Shown here piece after piece: positions 1-5,283 of a DNA stretch of 5,283 nucleotides. Made by a program: the position numbers and the translations under genes. How positions within the stretch are numbered: the first letter of the stretch is position 1; each line of letters begins with the position of its first letter. The notes beneath the pieces were generated by a model. That model ran no database searches. It was given only the letters and a program-made list of their open reading frames with translations, and had not been told where the DNA came from. Source of the stretch: Planctomycetota bacterium (GTDB lineage: Bacteria > Planctomycetota > Phycisphaerae > UBA1845 > PWPN01); assembly GCA_020346805.1 (NCBI GenBank), contig CP070790.1, positions 371,488-376,770 on the forward strand, given 5' to 3'.

Positions 1-1271
1 AGCAAAGGAGCTGCAACGTCCCGCAAAAATATATTTACATCAGCTTTTGGGTTGGCCGAGCTTCCGAAGTTTTCAAGGGCCAGGTAATTCAATTCCGCAC
101 CGGTATGGAAAGGCGAAACCTCACCAAATAGAGAAATAACGTCGGAACCATGGTCCATGCTTTCCTGCACCATTTCTGCAATCGCCTCAATGGCTAATTC
201 GCCGCGGATGCCGGACCAATAGGTGCTGAAATGAGCCCGCATAATGTGGCGATGCCTCTGGTTGTTAACATTTCCGGCCTTGGTCCAGATTCGCTTTGGA
301 CGCGATTTCCCTATTCGGTCATAAACCCATTCTATGAAAACTCCATCAGGTATCTTTGCCAGGCATTGATCAGCCCAGGCGGTCTTGCCATCCCCGAATC
401 CGGGATGTTCCTGGCCTCTGTACGGTTCCGGGTGAGAGTAGGTTTCACAGCATATCCAGGCATCCGGCTTGACCGCCCGAATTGCCTTAATGGCGATCGG
501 ATGCAGCAGGGCCATGTCTTCCCAGGAAAAGCGCCCCGTTGGATACCGGCGTCTGTCCTTACATAATTTGCATTGGCAGACATGGTTGTCACCCGCCTCG
601 ATTTGCACACCGTCCAAAGGCAGGTTCTCAAAAAGCCATTGCAGCGATTCGGCTATGTGCTCTTGATTTTCTTTGCGGGACGGACAGGCATGATAGAACA
701 TCTTGGGGCCGTAAATGCCGGCGGTGAACTCCAATGGTTTTCCAGAATCATCGACGGCCTTCAATTCCGGGTGTTTCTGCAAATGAAGATCCAGGCTGTA
801 TGGCGAATCACCCTGATAATACACACCGCCATAAGCACACAAGCCGGCACCGCATAGTAGACTAACGCCGTTTTTCGCAGCGACTTCACATAATTGGCTT
901 GCCGACTCCAGGCCGCCATGACGATCGCGGAGCAAACCCCAGACGATAACCCCGTTTATGTTATGTTGGCCGCAAAACTCCAACATTTTTGTATAGTCCC
1001 CCACAAAACATTCTTTGGTGCGTCCATAGTAATTGGAGGCCCCTATAGTTTGTGCTCCCGGGCGATTGAGCATCCACTCCGTAGTATGATCCCACGTCCA
1101 AAACATACGCGTTTTGACAGGAGGCGCAATACTGGTATTTTTCTCGGATAGATTAGATGTGTCTTTTTTGCCTGTGGCAGTATTGTTAATCGCTCCCATT
1201 GTGGCAAGTGCACCACTTACGGATAAGTGTAAAGTTTCACGACGCGTGTAAGTTTTTTTTCCGTGGTTCAT
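1..1271 (-). CDS. Tat-exported TIM-barrel glycosidase-like protein (partial, C-terminus off window)
   Basis: The frame is open from ATG at 1271 to the left edge: 423 codons without a stop. The start follows AAAAGGA by 8 bases; a second in-frame ATG at 1289 has no such site. Residues 9-28 form a twin-arginine signal (TRRETLHL, then a short hydrophobic stretch SVSGALATMGAI), so export in folded form is likely, followed by a polar linker to about 50. The mature part alternates hydrophobic strands with acidic ends typical of a (beta/alpha)8 barrel: GVIVWG near 107-112, VQIEAGD with Glu225, WICCETY with Glu276, VFIEW with Glu314 and VISLFGE with Glu384. A CxCxxC cluster lies at Cys232, Cys234 and Cys237, and other cysteines (128, 140, 145, 196, 274, 275) are frequent. 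This resembles exported glycoside-hydrolase-like proteins of environmental bacteria; family and substrate are not recognised. CDS certain, barrel assignment inferred. Confidence 0.85.
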   Translation of the reverse strand, partial: MNHGKKTYTRRETLHLSVSGALATMGAINNTATGKKDTSNLSEKNTSIAPPVKTRMFWTWDHTTEWMLNRPGAQTIGASNYYGRTKECFVGDYTKMLEFCGQHNINGVIVWGLLRDRHGGLESASQLCEVAAKNGVSLLCGAGLCAYGGVYYQGDSPYSLDLHLQKHPELKAVDDSGKPLEFTAGIYGPKMFYHACPSRKENQEHIAESLQWLFENLPLDGVQIEAGDNHVCQCKLCKDRRRYPTGRFSWEDMALLHPIAIKAIRAVKPDAWICCETYSHPEPYRGQEHPGFGDGKTAWADQCLAKIPDGVFIEWVYDRIGKSRPKRIWTKAGNVNNQRHRHIMRAHFSTYWSGIRGELAIEAIAEMVQESMDHGSDVISLFGEVSPFHTGAELNYLALENFGSSANPKADVNIFLRDVAAPL

Positions 1272-1279
1272 CGCTGGAT

Positions 1280-1286
1280 TCCTTTT
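1280..1286 (-). promoter_or_regulatory. Ribosome binding site of the Tat-exported protein
   Basis: The minus strand reads AAAAGGA, 8 bases before ATG at 1271. It decides between two in-frame ATGs: the upstream one (1289) overlaps this site, has no purine-rich sequence in front and would put six extra residues ahead of the twin-arginine signal. Confidence 0.6.
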
Positions 1287-1338
1287 CATATATGTTATTC
1301 TTGTTTGACCGAACCGAGTCGGTATTAACGGACGGTTT

Positions 1339-1344
1339 ATTGTA
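1339..1344 (-). promoter_or_regulatory. Possible -10 element for the Tat-exported gene
   Basis: The minus strand reads TACAAT, five of six bases of the sigma-70 -10 consensus, about 68 bases before the start codon. The sequence 17-18 bases upstream (TTCTGG or TCTGGA) is a poor -35, so if real the promoter would be weak or activator-dependent. This would fit the palindromic cluster just upstream at 1374-1393. Low confidence. Confidence 0.25.
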
Positions 1345-1373
1345 CACTATCATGACTCGATTCCAGAAACCAG

Positions 1374-1393
1374 ATTGTCTGACAATTGTCAGA
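1374..1393. promoter_or_regulatory. Operator-like cluster of inverted half-sites
   Basis: A perfect 16-bp palindrome, TCTGACAATTGTCAGA, lies at 1378-1393. It overlaps a second perfect one, ATTGTC-T-GACAAT, at 1374-1386. The stretch ATTGTCTGACAATTGTC therefore carries three alternating copies of one 6-bp half-site. It lies roughly 105-120 bases upstream of the Tat-exported gene and just upstream of a possible -10 box, a position suited to a dimeric regulator. The regulator is not in the window. Confidence 0.4.
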
Positions 1394-1450
1394 TTCCTCT
1401 ATATTGATATTGCGTATCTTCCGGTCATACCCGCCCACCGCGGCAGGTAA

Positions 1451-1464
1451 ATTCCCGCGGGAAT
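1451..1464. repeat. 14-bp GC-rich palindrome
   Basis: ATTCCCGCGGGAAT is a perfect palindrome followed by CCAG on the plus strand. Short dispersed repeats with the core ATTCCCGC...GCGGGAATCCAG are common in many bacterial genomes, so this may be a copy or remnant of such an element and not a site specific to this locus. Only one copy is visible here. Confidence 0.35.
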
Positions 1465-1501
1465 CCAGACCTTTGTCAGGCTGCCCTATAAGTTGAAACA
1501 A

Positions 1502-1542
1502 ATAAAATCGGGAGCAATCAATTGGATTGCTCCCGATTTTAT
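1502..1542 (-). terminator. Rho-independent terminator of the dockerin gene
   Basis: Two 18-base arms (1502-1519 and 1525-1542) are perfectly complementary around a 5-base loop. The core is CGGGAGCAATC and its complement, flanked by A/T pairs. On the minus strand the stem ends in GATTTTATTTGTTTC, a T-rich tail, 40 bases past the dockerin stop codon. The A-rich other side means it could also act in the plus direction, but no plus-strand gene ends here. It separates the dockerin transcript from the gene at 1-1271. Confidence 0.85.
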
Positions 1543-1581
1543 AATTGGTCCCGACGCTACTGAAGGTCCATGTTCCAATAT

Positions 1582-4029
1582 TTATTGACATGTATTACTG
1601 TTCCACAGCTCTCCTTTCACGGTACCCATGTCCATAATGTTGATGATGTTGTCATTGTTAGCATCCATCCGGTAGTTATCGTCCGTTACGGGTTTGAACA
1701 ACTGGCTCTTGATAGCGCCCAGGTCGAAGATATTTACTATACCGTCTTCGTTTACGTCGGTAAGGTTCATGTGGGCTTGGACGTAGTTAGGTATGATGAT
1801 GTTACCGGCATCGAGGCCGAAGTTATCTAGATCTTCGATGGGGCCGAATTTGGAAACCAGCTCGAGATTGGCAGCTGCCACATAACCGGCGGTTGAGAGC
1901 AGATCACCGTGGCTGATCGGTCCCAAATTGGCATCGAGGAAACCGACCTCGGTGGAGAACCAGATCTCGCCATTGCAGCGCAGCAGGACGGCATCAAGCC
2001 CGAAGTCGGCAGGGATAGGAACCGGGCCTTTGGGGTTGAACTTGCTCATCAACTGGGCGTTGGTGCGAACAATATGTCCGCGATTGGAGAGCAGATCGCC
2101 GTGGCCGACGTTGACGCCCAGGGCTTCGGAGAAGAAGTCCTCTTCGGTTGAGAAGAATAGGGCGCGGCGGGCTGCATGGGTGACGGCATCCAGGCCGACA
2201 TCGGCAAGCGGCGGCATGGGAGCAAAACGTGAAATAAGTTGTTCGTTGGTCTGCACGATGCGGCCGGCATCTGACAACAAGTCGCCGTGCTTGAGCCATC
2301 GGCCTAATGTTTCGCTCCAGATGGGCTCGAAGTCCTCCTCGAAAGAGAACCAGATATCTCGTTTGGGTCCAAGGACGACGGCATCAAGGCCAAGGTCGGG
2401 GACTATGGGCATAATGCCGAGTCGAGCGGTTAATTCGTGATTGGTGCGAACTATGTGCCCCCGAGCGCTGAGCAGATCGCCGGGGCTGATGTAACGTATG
2501 CTGTCGAGGGAGTTGGCCTCGGCCAGGAGATTGGCGGCATGGAAACCGACCTCGGTGGAGAACCAAACATCCGGCTTGGGTGGCAGCGGCCGCTCATGAG
2601 CAAAGATGTCCATGATCATCTTGGGGATGTTGGTAGAATCGGCGCTGATACCCTTGACGCAGAGGCCGGCGTTAGTCAGCTTACCGCTGAAGCTCATGGG
2701 TTGTGGGGCCGGTGGTTCACCTTCGGGTGTTTTCAGGTGCAACTCAAAGTTGATCTCGCCGGTAATAGTGTTCCATGAGCCGATGGAGTGCACGCACGGA
2801 TCCTGGTACATGTAGAGCGGTTTGGGGCATAACTCAGTGGCGGAAGTAGTCGGCTCGAAGTATGGGGCTACCAGTCGGGCGCCGTCGACCGACAAGCCGA
2901 CCATACCGGCTATTGCTATAACAATGACATCGGGATCTCCAAGGTAAAGACGGATATCACCGAGTAGTTTTGATTCAAGGACGATCCCGGAATCGTGAAT
3001 AAGGCGAACCTGGCTTTGATCGGGGCGGAGTACGAAATCGGCATGTCGCGGCAGCGGGGGGGATGGAGGGTAGGTGATCGAAACCGAGTTGTTCGTGCGT
3101 TTGACCTCTCCCGGCGCCGGTTCGACTTCGACCTCAACGTCGGCCGGTAGTTCCCAGATCCACTGTATGGGGATAGTCAGCTTTACTACGTCGCCGGGAA
3201 GCAGACTGCGGAAACCTTCGGTCTTGATAAAAACGTTGTCGACCAGCACGGTTACCAACAAGGGTTCGGTAAACAATCCGAGGTTGGAAACGGTCACATG
3301 AAGCATCCAATCGTTCGACGAACTTCCCGGTTCGACCCAAAGTTCGCTGGCGGCAAGATCGTGTCCCATGATGGTTTTACCCTTCAGGGGAACTCGGAGC
3401 GAGATGTCGTAAAGTCCATGCGGGATTTGTTCGGGGCCGCTACAGCCCTTGCCGATCACGTCAAAGTAGGTGAGTTCGGGGATGGGTGGCATATAGCTGG
3501 CGGTAAAGGTGTCCGAGGGATTCTTCTCGTCAAGGATAATGGGCAGATCGGCATGTACCACGATACCGGGGGTAGGGATGATTTGGTCGATGACCGCGCT
3601 ATCGATCATGCCTGGTGCCCCGTCCAGCCAGGAGAGGGTAAACTCCTGCACGGTTGAGGGATTTTCAGACCAGTTGCGGGGCCAGCAATCGAAGACGGCT
3701 GGCTGCACTGGGGCGGCAATATCTTCAAGGTGTATGTTTGCTGGTGAGCTGGTAAGTATGATCGCCTCAGCAGTTGTCTCGGTGTGCATATTGATCTTGG
3801 GGACGCCTGCCCATTGAGCGTTTCCGGAATCGCGGAGCGTGACCCGACACTGTTTGGGTCCGGGCCAGTAATTGGCGTTGCTCAAATCGAAATAGAAATG
3901 GTACGGGTCATCTCCATAGGTACATTGGTGTACCTCCCGGCAACAATCGGAAAAATCGTTGCTGTTGGAGGTGTACTCGATAGTTATGTGATTTGAGGCG
4001 CTGCCGGGGCTCGACATATACCAGTACAA
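1582..4029 (-). CDS. Secreted dockerin/CARDB-like repeat protein, C-terminal fragment of a frameshifted gene
   Basis: 815 codons; the nominal TTG start at 4029 has no ribosome binding site and the frame is open upstream to 4128, so this is almost certainly the continuation of the product encoded at 4053-4607. In order (fragment numbering): an unrecognised beta-rich region to about 220; a CARDB-like sandwich at about 224-320, with VTVSNLG, LLPGDVVKLTI and NNSVSITY; an unrecognised region with several cysteines to 486; four modules of 65-71 residues starting at 487, 558, 623 and 688; and a type I dockerin with two calcium loops, Asp758/Asn760/Asp762/Asn766/Asp769 and Asp789/Asn791/Asp793/Asn797/Asp800. 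Dockerins bind cohesins or mediate surface or multiprotein association; no cohesin is in the window. No catalytic domain is recognised, so a structural or binding role outside the cell is inferred. It ends at TAA, followed by a strong terminator. Confidence 0.88.
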   Translation of the reverse strand: MYWYMSSPGSASNHITIEYTSNSNDFSDCCREVHQCTYGDDPYHFYFDLSNANYWPGPKQCRVTLRDSGNAQWAGVPKINMHTETTAEAIILTSSPANIHLEDIAAPVQPAVFDCWPRNWSENPSTVQEFTLSWLDGAPGMIDSAVIDQIIPTPGIVVHADLPIILDEKNPSDTFTASYMPPIPELTYFDVIGKGCSGPEQIPHGLYDISLRVPLKGKTIMGHDLAASELWVEPGSSSNDWMLHVTVSNLGLFTEPLLVTVLVDNVFIKTEGFRSLLPGDVVKLTIPIQWIWELPADVEVEVEPAPGEVKRTNNSVSITYPPSPPLPRHADFVLRPDQSQVRLIHDSGIVLESKLLGDIRLYLGDPDVIVIAIAGMVGLSVDGARLVAPYFEPTTSATELCPKPLYMYQDPCVHSIGSWNTITGEINFELHLKTPEGEPPAPQPMSFSGKLTNAGLCVKGISADSTNIPKMIMDIFAHERPLPPKPDVWFSTEVGFHAANLLAEANSLDSIRYISPGDLLSARGHIVRTNHELTARLGIMPIVPDLGLDAVVLGPKRDIWFSFEEDFEPIWSETLGRWLKHGDLLSDAGRIVQTNEQLISRFAPMPPLADVGLDAVTHAARRALFFSTEEDFFSEALGVNVGHGDLLSNRGHIVRTNAQLMSKFNPKGPVPIPADFGLDAVLLRCNGEIWFSTEVGFLDANLGPISHGDLLSTAGYVAAANLELVSKFGPIEDLDNFGLDAGNIIIPNYVQAHMNLTDVNEDGIVNIFDLGAIKSQLFKPVTDDNYRMDANNDNIINIMDMGTVKGELWNSNTCQ
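1606..1758 (-). other. Type I dockerin domain coding segment
   Basis: The segment encodes two 12-residue EF-hand-like loops of the pattern DxNxDGxxNxxD and DxNxDNxxNxxD, each followed by an amphipathic helix (LGAIKSQLF and MGTVKGELW). All calcium ligands expected of a type I dockerin are present. The helix residues that would contact a cohesin are not of the classical Clostridium Ser-Thr type, so the partner cannot be predicted. Confidence 0.85.
1938..1962. repeat. 25-bp exact direct repeat, copy 1 (other copy 2541-2565)
   Basis: The 25 bases at 1938-1962 are identical to those at 2541-2565. Both encode the WFSTEVGF core of a module, in the last and the first copy respectively. The spacing is 603 bases, a multiple of three, so recombination between them would delete three modules and keep the frame. 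Confidence 0.8.
2541..2565. repeat. 25-bp exact direct repeat, copy 2 (other copy 1938-1962)
   Basis: This is the partner of the repeat at 1938-1962, inside the first module. The two middle modules differ from it at several positions, so the outer pair is more alike in this core than either is to the inner pair. Confidence 0.8.
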
Positions 4030-4052
4030 GACCAGGTCGTATCCCTTGGCCG

Positions 4053-4128
4053 TCAGGTGGGGGCGATCAGGCTGAGATCTTTGGCGTTCTCCAGCAGTGG
4101 ATGAACCAGGTGATTTACCAGTCGACTC
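4053..4128 (-). other. Frameshift interval joining the two parts of the dockerin gene
   Basis: The upstream frame ends at TGA (4055-4053); the downstream frame has its last upstream stop at 4131-4129. A -1 shift must occur in between. The best site is the run of five C on the minus strand (4063-4059), inside GCCCCCACC. One extra C there turns the ending LSLIAPT-stop into LSLIAPHLTAKGYDLVLYWYM, which reads as smooth protein. The joined gene spans 3026 bases, one short of 1009 codons. A sequencing or assembly deletion in the homopolymer, or a recent mutation, explains this best. Confidence 0.8.
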
Positions 4129-4607
4129 TTATAGCGCAGACCGTCGGAGGAAATATTCCAGACCGCGTAATCCATGGCGACGCGGTAGGGAATCTGAACG
4201 TTGCCGATCGATATCGTAATGTCGCGAAAATGACTGTGGTCGCCGTACAAGGAATGGGTGGTGATGGGAAAGGCCACCGGCAGCGGAGCGTCAGTAGGGG
4301 AGCTCGACATATCGATTACGAACTGGGCCCTTACGTTGACAATGAAATTGCGAACATGGCAACTGAAGAAAGTGGCTTCCGCATTAATATCGATCGAGGT
4401 AAGGGGGACGGCCACGTTGGTGGGACCGAGGGGCAAGAGAACACCTTCCCGGTGTTTGTGAATGCAGGGCGAAGAGGAACTATCATCTTCACCCGTACGT
4501 GTCGTATCGTGTTCTTCACAAGCTGCCTGGGCCGGTACCTCGAGGGGCGGAATGCACCAGGCAATAACGATTCCGACGGTTAAAAGGATTAGCATTTTGC
4601 GGTGCAT
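4053..4607 (-). CDS. Signal peptide and N-terminal domain of the secreted dockerin protein (frameshifted)
   Basis: 184 codons from ATG at 4607, six bases after a consensus ribosome binding site. Residues 1-28 form a Sec signal peptide: MHRK, a hydrophobic core (MLILLTVGIVIAW), and a cleavage site after AQA at 28. Cys30 lacks a proper lipobox, so this is unlikely to be a lipoprotein. A Ser/Asp-rich linker follows (about 30-50), then an unrecognised beta-rich domain including FIVNVRAQFVIDM and FRDITISIGNVQIPY. The reading frame ends at a TGA that the frameshift analysis suggests is not the true end; the rest of the product is encoded at 1582-4052. If the stop is real, the cell would export only a short fragment without the CARDB-like, repeat and dockerin parts. 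I recognise no enzyme signature. Confidence 0.85.
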   Translation of the reverse strand: MHRKMLILLTVGIVIAWCIPPLEVPAQAACEEHDTTRTGEDDSSSSPCIHKHREGVLLPLGPTNVAVPLTSIDINAEATFFSCHVRNFIVNVRAQFVIDMSSSPTDAPLPVAFPITTHSLYGDHSHFRDITISIGNVQIPYRVAMDYAVWNISSDGLRYKSRLVNHLVHPLLENAKDLSLIAPT

Positions 4608-4610
4608 AAT

Positions 4611-4619
4611 TCACCTCCT
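4611..4619 (-). promoter_or_regulatory. Consensus ribosome binding site of the dockerin gene
   Basis: The minus strand reads AGGAGGTGA, a nine-base match to the complement of the usual 16S rRNA 3' end, with GGAGG ending six bases before ATG at 4607. This is the strongest translation signal in the window and fixes the start of the frameshifted gene. Confidence 0.85.
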
Positions 4620-4721
4620 CCTTCATGAGAGATTTGCAGGTTATTTTGGTGATACTTCTACGATTGAATGCCTCCTCTACCTATTGGATTTGGAAAGGGA
4701 TTGTCTATTTTTAATATACAA

Positions 4722-4750
4722 TATTAACAAATATGGGAGTGTCATTTCAA
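4722..4750 (-). promoter_or_regulatory. Candidate promoter of the dockerin gene
   Basis: The minus strand carries TTGAAA (4750-4745) and TTAATA (4727-4722) with 17 bases between, a fair -35 and a weak -10. Transcription would start near 4715, giving a leader of roughly 107 bases. The surrounding A/T richness makes chance matches easy, and another sigma specificity cannot be excluded. Confidence 0.3.
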
Positions 4751-4791
4751 CAAATAAATATTATAAGTATCAGGGGCATATTTCATAAAAG

Positions 4792-4828
4792 TTACCAATA
4801 TTCTAATAGTGATGGGATCGATTGGTAA
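4792..4828. repeat. 8-bp inverted repeat TTACCAAT / ATTGGTAA
   Basis: The arms at 4792-4799 and 4821-4828 are exact inverted copies separated by 21 bases, two helical turns from end to end of the spacer. This spacing suits two binding sites for a regulator on one face of DNA, upstream of the dockerin promoter candidate. It may be chance in an A/T-rich stretch. Confidence 0.25.
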
Positions 4829-4892
4829 TTGTGTGAATTTGGCGTCTCATTCAAGTTTGCTTTTTGTTCGTAACGTGGGCGTAGTTATCTTT

Positions 4893-4930
4893 GGCAGGTC
4901 TTGTGTCGACACACCGGGATTCGACCTGCC
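4893..4930 (-). terminator. Hairpin after the transporter gene, possible terminator
   Basis: GGCAGGTC (4893-4900) and GACCTGCC (4923-4930) are exact inverted copies around a 22-base spacer, which itself contains the perfect 12-bp palindrome TGTGTCGACACA (4902-4913). The hairpin begins 10 bases after the transporter stop codon. No T-run follows on the minus strand, so it may be a Rho-dependent or 3'-end-stabilising structure, or a dispersed repeat, and not a classical terminator. Confidence 0.4.
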
Positions 4931-4940
4931 CTACCGCCTT

Positions 4941-5283
4941 CTATGGTTCCATGACTTCGGCTTCGGCCTTTTCGAGGGGTTTGAGATATTGCTGGGACCA
5001 GAGGGTGATGGTGGAGCCGATCAGCAGTACAACTCCGCCGATCCACTGTCCGACGGAAAACTTTTGATGCAGAGTGATGCCGGAACAGAGGATGGAAACG
5101 AAGGGGGCGAGCATGAGGGCAAACATGGAGATGGCCGCCCCGATGCGCTGGACGGCAAAGTAATATAGACCGTGGGCCATGGCGATGCCGGTTAAGGCGG
5201 AAATGATGAGGATGACCGTGGAGAACAAATCAAGCTGCAGCAATGACGCGGGATCGCCAAAGGCCCCCAAGGGTATTAGCCCG
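4941..5283 (-). CDS. EamA-family (drug/metabolite transporter) permease, C-terminal part
   Basis: The frame is open to the right edge, so the N-terminus is outside the window; the TTG at 5270 is internal, since in-frame residues (GLIP) precede it. The visible 113 residues carry three to four hydrophobic segments: about STVILIISALTGIAMAHGLYYF, IGAAISMFALMLAPFVSILCSGI and GQWIGGVVLLIGSTITLW. The order YYFAVQRIGAA, then LAPFVSILCSGITL, then VGQWIGGVVLLIGS matches the second EamA repeat, where a small residue-rich helix precedes a Pro-containing helix and a Gly-rich last helix. The family usually has about 280-310 residues and ten helices; it exports or imports small metabolites across the inner membrane. 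The substrate cannot be told. The Glu often found before the last helix is Gln here (HQKFS). A short charged tail ends at TAG. Confidence 0.85.
   Translation of the reverse strand, partial: GLIPLGAFGDPASLLQLDLFSTVILIISALTGIAMAHGLYYFAVQRIGAAISMFALMLAPFVSILCSGITLHQKFSVGQWIGGVVLLIGSTITLWSQQYLKPLEKAEAEVMEP

Larger units (their letters stand above)
1272..1581. other. Intergenic region between the dockerin gene and the Tat-exported gene
   Basis: About 310 bases without a convincing gene. In minus-strand order it holds the stem-loop terminator of the dockerin gene, a 14-bp palindrome, an operator-like cluster of inverted half-sites, a possible -10 box (TACAAT, 1344-1339) without a good -35, and the ribosome binding site of the next gene. 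An 84-codon minus-strand frame (1337-1591) crosses the terminator and looks spurious. Confidence 0.6.
1774..2571 (-). repeat. Four tandem copies of a ~65-residue protein module
   Basis: The copies begin at 2571, 2358, 2163 and 1968 (minus strand). The shared pattern is [DE]IWFSTE-[VE]-[GD]F, a variable stretch, GDLLS, then IVRTN-x-L and a closing GLDAV. The first copy is about six residues longer than the others before GDLLS. The second and third use EEDF where the first and fourth use EVGF. I do not recognise the module by name; the regular spacing suggests a beta-repeat such as propeller blades or a solenoid. Confidence 0.8.
4620..4940. other. AT-rich intergenic region upstream of the dockerin gene
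   Basis: About 330 bases lie between the transporter stop and the dockerin start. The part from about 4640 to 4830 is clearly richer in A/T than the genes and holds a weak promoter candidate and an 8-bp inverted repeat. The part next to the transporter holds a GC-rich hairpin. Frames crossing it on the plus strand are short and start inside the dockerin gene's antisense or the transporter's antisense; I see no gene. Confidence 0.6.

Noticed and set aside
332..631. 99-codon minus-strand frame within the left-hand gene
   Set aside because: It lies in another frame of the same strand as the Tat-exported gene, whose frame is open for 423 codons with coherent protein features; the short frame is Arg/Cys/Pro-rich with no domain.
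231..1151. Several plus-strand frames of 60-111 codons across the left third
   Set aside because: They are antisense to the continuous minus-strand frame, overlap one another in different frames, and have no ribosome binding sites or recognisable domains.
1337..1591. 84-codon minus-strand frame between the dockerin and Tat-exported genes
   Set aside because: It overlaps the dockerin stop, runs through the terminator stem-loop and both palindromes, and its product shows no domain or hydrophobic pattern.
1774..2571. CRISPR-like or transposon repeats
   Set aside because: The repeats are protein-coding, diverged at DNA level and contiguous, with no spacers, terminal inverted repeats or transposase.
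4053..4064. Programmed -1 ribosomal frameshifting as the explanation of the split gene
   Set aside because: The C run is not in the phase of a standard X-XXY-YYZ heptamer (zero-frame codons are GCC CCC ACC), and I see no obvious strong stem-loop at the right distance. A one-base deletion in a homopolymer is simpler, though slippage cannot be fully excluded.
3993..4583. 196-codon plus-strand frame opposite the frameshift region
   Set aside because: It is antisense to two well-supported coding stretches, including the signal peptide, and its product has no recognisable feature. Its openness is a by-product of the minus-strand codon use.
4893..4930. tRNA-like fragment (minus strand GTCGAATCCCG resembles a T-arm)
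   Set aside because: No acceptor stem, anticodon arm or D-arm fits around it; the likeness is limited to a few bases.

Overview
The window holds three protein genes, all on the minus strand, and no RNA gene. From right to left (the direction of transcription) they are: the C-terminal part of a drug/metabolite-type (EamA) membrane transporter (4941-5283, entering from the right edge); a large secreted dockerin-bearing protein interrupted by an apparent frameshift (4053-4607 plus 1582-4029); and a Tat-exported protein resembling TIM-barrel glycoside hydrolases (1-1271, running off the left edge). The last gene is easy to miss because it has no stop codon inside the window; I found it by translating the minus strand by hand.

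The central locus is the most informative. A consensus ribosome binding site precedes a Sec signal peptide, then 150-odd residues of unrecognised secreted domain. The frame is then lost by one base at a run of five C (minus strand), and the remaining 815 codons stay intact: a CARDB-like beta-sandwich, an unrecognised region, four tandem ~65-residue modules, and a C-terminal type I dockerin with two complete calcium loops. Restoring one base gives a single 1008-residue preprotein. A perfect 18-bp stem-loop terminator lies 40 bases past its stop codon.

The two intergenic regions (about 310 and 330 bases) hold the promoter-proximal signals, an operator-like cluster of ATTGTC/GACAAT half-sites upstream of the Tat-exported protein, a 14-bp palindrome, and a hairpin just after the transporter gene. 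The terminator and the lengths of the spacers suggest three separate transcription units and not one operon.

Organism: a bacterium with Sec and Tat export, strong Shine-Dalgarno use, roughly 50-55% GC by eye, and a dockerin protein of the non-cellulosomal kind seen in many uncultured, often polymer-degrading Gram-negative lineages (for example the Planctomycetes or Zixibacteria-like groups). The taxonomic suggestion is weak inference. A link between the two exported proteins (carbohydrate or surface polymer handling) is plausible but not shown by the sequence.
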